In this document: piece after piece, positions 7,257-11,791 of the stretch
Position numbering within the stretch: the first letter of the stretch is position 1
How the letters are laid out: each line of letters begins with the position of its first letter
Notes under the pieces: model-generated
The model's database searches: none
The model's input: the letters and a program-made list of their open reading frames with translations, nothing else
Told to the model about the DNA's origin: nothing
Position numbers and translations under genes: made by a program
Assembly (NCBI GenBank): GCA_003022505.1
Contig: PXTQ01000105.1
Coordinates: 947 to 12,737, forward strand
Direction: 5' to 3'
DNA from: Bacteroidetes bacterium QS_8_64_10
GTDB taxonomy: Bacteria; Bacteroidota; Rhodothermia; Rhodothermales; Salinibacteraceae
DNA: 11,791 nt

Positions 7257-8339
7257 TCACTCAAACAGCGAAGCGTACTCGCCGTAGCCTCTTTCCTCCA
7301 GCTTGCCGGCGGGAATGAAATCCAGCGCGGCGGAGTTGATGCAGTAGCGCAGGTCCGTCGGCACCTCAGGCTTCCGCGACCAATCGAAGACGTGACCGAG
7401 GTGCGAGTCGGCGTAGCGGCTGCGCACCTCCGTGCGCGTCATGCCGCTCGCCGCTTACCACGTCCACGTAGATGCCGGCGCGCTTGTTGTCGTAGTACTT
7501 GTTCTGATAGGCCGGCTCCGTGCCGTCCCGCTGCGTCACCTCAAACTGTATGGGCGTGAGGCGTTTCTTGAGCGCGTCGCGGGACGGTTTCTCGTAGTCG
7601 CTCCAGTCGTCAGGGGGGCTGCCGCCGCCGCTCACAGCGAGCGCCGCTTTCTGCACCGAGGCGGCGGTAGCCTGCTCACCACCCATACGCGAGCGCTCGT
7701 CCGCCTCCGCCGACGTGTTCTTGCCGTCGTTCTCGCCCCACGTCTTGCGCAGGAACGGGCCACGCCCCGACGCCTCGTAGTATTCTTTGTAACGCTCTGG
7801 GTGCGTCTTGTAGAAATCCTGGTGATAGTCCTCGCTCGCCGCGTAGAACGTGTCGAGCGGCTTGATGGGCACGACGATGGATTCCTCGAACGGGCCGCTC
7901 TGGGCCAGCTCTTTTTTGGACTGCCTGGCGAGGCGCTTCTGTGCCCGCCCGCGTCCGTCGGATCGATGTTGCGCCAGTAGATGTCGAGCAGCCGCTCGTA
8001 GCCGATTACGTCTGGATCGTAGGCGACCTGCACGGTTTCGGTGTGATCCGTTCGGCCCGAAGCGACCGCGTCGTAGGACGGACTGGGCTTGGAGCCGCCC
8101 GCGAAGCCCGAAACGGCGGCCTTGACGCCTGACGCGGGCTGGAAGGCCGATTCCATGCACCAGAAACAGCCGCCCGCGAAGGTGGCTTTGGCGAGCGAGT
8201 CGGCTTTGAGCAGGGCGGCTTCATCGACTGCGGTGGCCTCGTCCTCGCTGGCGGCGGAGCGGTTCATGCTGCAGGCGGCGGCAATTACGAGCAGCAGCGG
8301 GACGAGCGTGGCGGTGAGAGACTGGCGGAGGGTCAACAT
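7257..8339 (-). pseudogene. msrAB: Fused peptide methionine sulfoxide reductase MsrA-MsrB lipoprotein, frame-disrupted twice
   Basis: MsrA and MsrB reduce the S and R epimers of methionine sulfoxide in oxidised proteins. A signal peptide (residues 1-22, hydrophobic LVPLLLVI) ends in AAAC, a lipobox with C23, so the enzyme was probably anchored outside the cytoplasm. The MsrA motif GGCFWCMES has catalytic C58 (codon 8168-8166). After DPTDAGG (base 7944) the frame changes and resumes at QKRLARQSKKELAQ (7941). About 19 family residues (QFADRGSQYRTAIFYHDEA-like) are missing. A ~50-residue linker leads to MsrB (LTPIQFEVTQRDGTEPAYQNKYY). After YVDVVSGE (about 7447) the frame changes again to GMTRTEVRSRYADSHLGH (7445), losing about 35-40 residues that include the GWPSF region. 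The MsrB cysteine in RYCINS is at 7343-7341. MsrB is the zinc-free type (YVDVVS, no CxxC). The ends are perfect family matches. Confidence 0.9.
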
Positions 8340-8511
8340 GGCAGCGCGTTCGGGTTATGAGCGGAGTCGCGTTCGGCGTATAGATGCGGCGAGCAGCCGC
8401 GTTCTTACCTGATCGCGAAGATCGTTCCGAGGTGCGTTCGCGTCAGTAAAAACCGTGTTTATCTATCAAACTCGTGACGCGCCGCAAGCAGGCCCTGCTC
8501 CCGGAAATCTC

Positions 8512-9023
8512 TCATTCCATCTCGTCCATTTCGTGCAGTGCCTCGCGGAAGAGCACGTTCAGGTGCTCGGCGGGCGGTTTCTCTCGCTGATGCGTGAAAC
8601 GAGCGTCCTCCCACCGGTCCCGTTCCGCCTCGATGAAGTCGCTGATCGGCGCGATGCGCGGCCCGCGGTCCAACTCGCGGCCCGCTCGCTTCTCGGCGAC
8701 GAGGTCACGGATTGCCGTTCGCACGGTCTCATTGCGAAGCAGCTTCAGCGTTTTGCGCAGATCCCATCCGCTAAAGCCAAGTTCGTGCTCGATGGGACGC
8801 TCGATCACGTCGCGCTTGCGTTTCAGGTCGATGGTACCAGTCTTGCGGATGAGCGTAGATGAAACACGTCGTAATCGCTGTCGGCGGAGGGAAAGTCCCA
8901 GGCGCGACCCCCCGACTCGCAGGCGTAAAGGATGCAAACCTGCTCTTCGGCCTCGATCTCGCGGAGGCCGCGTTCGATGGCTCGCCGCGTGCTGTCGGAA
9001 ACAACGGGTTCTTCGCTCGACAT
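8512..9023 (-). pseudogene. RlaP/YcgL-type nucleotidyltransferase (PF10127-like), decayed
   Basis: Remnants of a DNA-polymerase-beta-fold nucleotidyltransferase. Relatives are proposed to act in RNA repair next to RNA ligases, but their substrate is not established. The N-terminus (MSSEEPVVSDSTRRAIERG) leads to ADSDYDV with the metal-binding aspartates. The GS motif reads GGRAWDF where GSRAWGF is usual, so two key positions are altered. A ~2-base loss shifts the frame after codon 8867-8865. FIYAHPQDWY follows to 8834, and a second small indel near 8832 restores DLKRKRDVIERPIEHEL. At about 8730-8735 KLLR joins ETVRTAIRDLV, skipping on the order of 100 residues of the normal middle domain. The tail (RAGRELDRGPRIAPISDFIE) is well kept. 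Several lesions plus active-site change argue for a real pseudogene. No RNA ligase gene is nearby. Confidence 0.75.
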
Positions 9024-9352
9024 GCGACAGAAGCTCATTTGACTTGGGCAGCTATCTTTTATTTTAACTTGCAGACTACCCGGACGGATCCACGCCGCCG
9101 CTTTTCCGTCCCACTCGTCCCCACGCCCCGAACGCACCCAACCCTATTGCAGCCTCAGTCGGTAATTTGGAGGTTGAATGCCGATGCATATCCTTTAAAC
9201 GGAGACCAGTCCAACCGTGATCATGGGGGCGCGGGAGAGCGGGAGTGGACCGAGCGTGCCCATCGTCCGCTCTCCCTTTCTTGCCCGAAGTTAGCGTTTT
9301 CGTGTTTGCTCGCCTCATCGTTTTCGTTCAATTCACCCCTTGAAGCTGCCTT
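9024..9352. other. 329-bp intergenic region between divergent genes
   Basis: It separates the minus-strand nucleotidyltransferase remnant from the plus-strand M1 peptidase and contains no recognisable gene. An A+T-rich patch at about 9053-9068, on the side of the nucleotidyltransferase start, could hold its promoter. On the minus strand TAAAAT is the nearest -10-like hexamer, without a good -35. The other visible structure is the perfect 10-bp inverted repeat listed separately. The ~75 bases before the peptidase start show no clear promoter or Shine-Dalgarno sequence. Confidence 0.4.
9233..9276. terminator. Perfect 10-bp inverted repeat followed by a T-rich stretch
   Basis: GGGAGAGCGG (9233-9242) pairs perfectly with CCGCTCTCCC (9267-9276) across a 24-base loop, followed by TTTCTTG on the plus strand. 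It lies in a divergent intergenic region, so no plus-strand gene obviously needs termination here. It shares GGGGGCRCGGG and GAGAGCGGG words with the hairpin at 7186-7249. It could be a dispersed repeat or an operator for the peptidase. Confidence 0.45.
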
Positions 9353-10943
9353 ATGCGCACCGCAACGCGCCTGCTCCTTCCCGTTTTGATCGCCCTACGA
9401 CGTCACCTTCTACGACCTCAACCTGGCGATTCATCCCGGCGAGGAGCGCATCGCGGGGTCGCTTACCGCCCGCGCCGACGTCGTGCACCCGACGAGCTGG
9501 TTCGTGCAGGACCTGGACGAGCGCCTCAGCGTCGAGAGCGTCGCGCTTCTCACGGATGGGGGCGCGAAGGCGCTTCCGTTCGAGCGGCGTGGCGGACAAA
9601 TCTGGACGGACCTGGAGCGCACGCGCCAGCCCGGCGAGCGCCTTACCGTGCGCGTCCGCTACGGCGGCACGCCCCGCGAAGCGCCGCGCCCGCCCTGGGA
9701 CGGCGGCTTCACCTGGACCGAGACGCCCGGCGGCGAGCCGTGGATCGCCTCTTCCGTACAGGTCAACGGCGCGGACCTATGGTGGCCCACGAAAGACCAT
9801 CCGTCCGACGAGCCGGACTCGATGGCGCTCTCGTTTACGGTGCCGCGCCCGCTCGTGGCCGCCTCCAACGGGCGGCTGCGTCGCGTCGAAGACAACGGTG
9901 AGGCCCGCACCTACCACTGGTTCGTCTCCACGCCCATCAACAACTACGGCGTGGCCCTGAACGTCGCCCCGTATCGCACCGTCGACACGACCTACGCGAG
10001 CACGAGCGGCACGGACATTCCCGTCACGTTCTGGGTCGTGCCCGCCCACTACCAGCAGGCTGAGAAGCGCCTCCCGCAGTTCCTCGACCACCTGCGCTTT
10101 TACGAAGAGACGCTGGGGCCGTATCCGTTCCGTGCCGACAAGTACGGCATCGCCGAGACGCCGCACCTGGGCATGGAGCATCAGACGATCATCGCCTACG
10201 GCAGTGACTTCTCGAACAACGAGTTCGGCTTCGATTACCTGCATCACCACGAACTGGGCCACGAGTGGTGGGGCAACCTGGTGACGGCGGCGGACTGGAG
10301 CGACTTCTGGCTGCACGAGGGGTTTTGCACCTACATGCAGGCGCTCTATGCGGAGGAGCTTGGTGGCCGCGAGGCGTATCACAGTTACCTGCAAGGCTCG
10401 CGCGGCGGCATCAACAACGAGCAGCCTGTAGCTCCGCGCGGCTCGCGCTCGACGCTTGAGATGTACTACCTGCCGTCCGGCGAGGGCGACGGCGACATTT
10501 ACAGCAAGGGCGCGTGGATCCTGCACTCGCTCCGCCACCTCGTGGGCGACGAGGCGTTCTTTGAGGCGCTGCGCCGAATGGCCAACCCGCGCCCAGAGTT
10601 GCGCCGCGCCACGGACGGCAGGCAGTGTCGCTTCGCCACCACGGACGACTTCCTGCGCATCGCGGAGGCGGCGTCGGGGCGAGAGTTGGACTGGTTCTTC
10701 GAGGTGTACCTGCGGCAGCCCGCGCTCCCTCGCCTCGTCACAGAACGGAGTGGCGACGAGCTACGGCTCCGCTGGGACGCGCCGGAAGAGTTGTCGTTTC
10801 CGATGCCGGTGCCGGTGCGCGTGGGCGGAGAGACGCGCCGCGTAAAGATGAAAGGCGGCGAGGGGCGTCTCGCACTTCCCAACGCCGACGCGGAGGTGCA
10901 GGTCGATCGGAAGAACTGGATCCTGAAGGCGAACGGAGGATAG
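9353..10943 (+). pseudogene. Secreted M1-family zinc aminopeptidase, frame-disrupted after the signal peptide
   Basis: A gluzincin aminopeptidase that removes N-terminal residues from peptides, probably periplasmic or exported. The zinc site HELGH is at 10248-10262 with the third ligand Glu at 10317 (WLHEGF). GMEH (10170-10181) stands in for the GAMEN exopeptidase motif. The transition-state Tyr is probably at 10500 (IYSKGAW). A C-terminal beta domain ends in QVDRKNWILKANGG, and the large helical ERAP1-type domain is absent. The start ATG gives a signal-like MRTATRLLLPVLIA, but that frame leads nowhere after 9394. The enzyme frame begins at 9396 with YDVTFYDLNLAIHPGEERI. The missing piece, probably the end of the signal peptide plus 10-30 residues, is an out-of-frame deletion at 9395/9396. 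An internal ATG or GTG start would give a cytoplasmic, N-terminally trimmed enzyme. The rest (about 515 residues) has no defect. Confidence 0.88.
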
Positions 10944-11025
10944 GGGAAGACAAGAAGAGGCTACTGGCAGATGCAGGGAAGGCTAATATTCTGAACGCGA
11001 GAATGCTTGAAGGTGCGCTCCGTTT

Positions 11026-11033
11026 TACTTTTG
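11026..11033 (+). promoter_or_regulatory. Candidate Bacteroidota-type -7 element (TAnnTTTG)
   Basis: TACTTTTG matches the TAnnTTTG consensus recognised by the Bacteroidota primary sigma factor, 64 bases before the membrane-protein start. A TTG at 11007-11009 could be the upstream element, but the 16-base spacer is shorter than the usual ~19-21. If used, this promoter gives the gene its own transcript after the peptidase. Confidence 0.4.
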
Positions 11034-11097
11034 TTCGGGAAAGAGTCTTGCAGGAGCACTACTCGTCATCGTATCCCTGAAGAATCCAAATCGATTT

Positions 11098-11544
11098 ATG
11101 CAACAGGCAGGCATCGGACGCGGCTTCGTAGGCGGCTTCATCGGAGCGCTCATCTTGGCGTTTATCATGCTCGTCATGCAGGGCACCGGCATGGGAGCGC
11201 CCATGTTTGTGGGAGCCTATGAGGCAACGCTGGGGTCAGCGGGCGGCCCGGTGGCGACGTGGATCATGGGCGCTGTGCTGTTTGCCATAAGCGGCGGGCT
11301 GTGGGGCGCGCTCTACGGCGTTTTTGTGCGCGAGTCGTCCACCACGAAAGGCATGATCTTCGGCTTCCTGCCCGCCCTCTGGCTGTGGCTGGTCGTCGCG
11401 CCCTTCATTCTGGACAAGCCGATCTTCTTTGGCTTTCAGCCGCCGAAGCTCCTGCTCCCGCTCGTCTTCAACGTCGTCATCTGGGGCGGCTTCCTGGGCT
11501 GGTACTGCCAGGGATCCGATCTGGCCGCCCCCTCGTTTCGATAG
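11098..11544 (+). CDS. Conserved-type small membrane protein with four predicted helices, function unknown
   Basis: 148 residues with four hydrophobic segments at about 9-28, 51-77, 85-105 and 117-137. All are glycine-rich (GGFIGALILAF; AISGGLWGALYG; VIWGGFLGWYC), suggesting tightly packed helices. The polar parts are short. The cytoplasmic or periplasmic loop at 78-84 (RESSTTK) is the only clearly charged one. No signal peptide cleavage site, catalytic motif or cofactor site is seen. The start ATG has no Shine-Dalgarno sequence but an A-rich upstream sequence (GAAGAATCCAAATC), as is common in Bacteroidota. It lies 154 bp after the peptidase and probably forms its own transcript. Gene reality is supported by membrane periodicity and G/C-rich third codon positions. 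I do not recognise the family with confidence. Confidence 0.75.
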   Translation: MQQAGIGRGFVGGFIGALILAFIMLVMQGTGMGAPMFVGAYEATLGSAGGPVATWIMGAVLFAISGGLWGALYGVFVRESSTTKGMIFGFLPALWLWLVVAPFILDKPIFFGFQPPKLLLPLVFNVVIWGGFLGWYCQGSDLAAPSFR

Positions 11545-11582
11545 CCTTTTTCGCTCGCCTTCATCGAAAAGACCCGATGATA

Positions 11583-11596
11583 GACGTGCGACGTGC
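11583..11596 (+). repeat. Tandem GACGTGC heptamer
   Basis: Two exact adjacent copies of GACGTGC (11583-11589, 11590-11596). The GTGCGACG formed at their junction recurs at 11655-11662 and in reverse complement at 11717-11724 (shorter, CGTCGCA, at 11678-11684). This could be a protein-binding site array or part of a structured RNA. Confidence 0.55.
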
Positions 11597-11647
11597 TGAC
11601 CTTCACGCAACTCGCCATACTGGACTGTCAAGCGTCAAACGCGGTGT

Positions 11648-11684
11648 AGAAAAGGTGCGACGCACTTCGTGAGGGCACGTCGCA
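11648..11684 (-). terminator. Probable intrinsic terminator for a minus-strand transcript
   Basis: Read on the minus strand, TGCGACG (11684-11678), a 15-base loop, and CGTCGCA (11662-11656) form a perfect 7-bp G+C-rich stem followed by CCTTTTCT. This fits an intrinsic terminator for a gene entering from the right of the window. The same left arm can alternatively pair over 9 bp with CGTCGCACC at 11717-11725, so two mutually exclusive helices are possible. Confidence 0.5.
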
Positions 11685-11791
11685 TCAGTTGTGAAGGCTC
11701 GTTTCGAGAAAAAGTCCGTCGCACCCTTGCCACTTGTTTACCCATCAAATCACACTTGACACGACAATATGCTATTGAGTGGAGCGCGCGG

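Larger units (their letters stand above)
11545..11791. other. 247-bp non-coding right end with repeat cluster
   Basis: No recognisable gene. It holds a weak hairpin TCATCG-aaaagacc-CGATGA (11561-11580), a tandem GACGTGC pair, and several GTGCGACG/CGTCGCA words. A perfect -35-like TTGACA lies at 11756-11761 without a fitting -10. TGTCAAG (11627-11633) is inverted as CTTGACA (11755-11761). The minus strand stays open from 11790 to a stop at 11635-11637, but that frame has no motif I recognise. Confidence 0.5.

Noticed and set aside
11756..11778. TTGACA plus TATTGA as a sigma-70 promoter near the right edge
   Set aside because: The spacer would be only 11 bases, far too short, and no better -10 lies at 16-18 bases.
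11635..11790. Minus-strand open frame entering from the right edge
   Set aside because: About 51 codons, no recognisable family, and it runs through the hairpin cluster. Its similar segments simply reflect the DNA repeats.
1..11791. CRISPR array, tRNA or rRNA gene, insertion sequence or prophage
   Set aside because: I looked for regularly spaced repeats, cloverleaf-like segments, transposase or integrase motifs and phage proteins on both strands, and found none.

Overview
The window is clearly G+C-rich, gene-dense and mostly plus-stranded. It reads as chromosomal housekeeping sequence rather than phage or plasmid. Protein content (a long acyl-CoA oxidase, a secreted MsrA-MsrB lipoprotein, a M1 peptidase with a GMEH variant motif, a RoxA-like oxygenase), the near-absence of Shine-Dalgarno sequences before start codons, and one TAnnTTTG promoter-like box suggest a marine or halophilic Rhodothermota/Bacteroidota relative (Salinibacter/Rhodothermus-like). 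This placement is an inference from gene style, not from a marker gene. No tRNA, rRNA, CRISPR or insertion sequence was seen.

Left part (1-4040), intact genes: the 3' end of uvrA; a DinB-fold metal protein; a 350-bp leader region ending in a cold-shock protein gene; a TrmH-type tRNA 2'-O-methyltransferase; a 55-residue zinc-ribbon membrane protein too short for most gene finders; and a JmjC/cupin ribosomal-protein hydroxylase (RoxA/YcfD family) whose first residues are encoded by an intergenic-type direct repeat.

Central part (4038-9400), damaged genes: five consecutive recognisable genes each contain one or more internal deletions that change reading frame. They are a LolD/MacB-type ABC ATPase (D-loop and H-loop gone), an acyl-CoA oxidase with a TerB-like N-terminal domain (about a dozen residues gone), MsrA-MsrB (two gaps), a RlaP/YcgL-type nucleotidyltransferase (two small frameshifts, a large gap and an altered GS motif), and a M1 aminopeptidase (a gap just after the signal peptide). 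In all but the nucleotidyltransferase, the flanks on both sides of each gap are otherwise well conserved. The damage is therefore either very recent or an assembly artefact of this stretch. This cluster is the most unusual property of the window.

Right part (9400-11791): the catalytic body of the M1 peptidase is intact. A small four-helix membrane protein of unknown function follows. The window ends in a 247-bp non-coding stretch with a cluster of GTGCGACG/CGTCGCA repeats, which includes a probable intrinsic terminator for a minus-strand transcript entering from the right.

Functionally the genes touch DNA repair (UvrA), RNA and ribosome modification (TrmH, the RoxA-like oxygenase, perhaps the RlaP-like gene), stress response (Csp, Msr), fatty-acid oxidation (acyl-CoA oxidase) and peptide degradation (M1). 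Apart from the ATGA overlap between the oxygenase and the ABC gene there is little sign of a dedicated operon. I did not find a convincing new multi-gene system.
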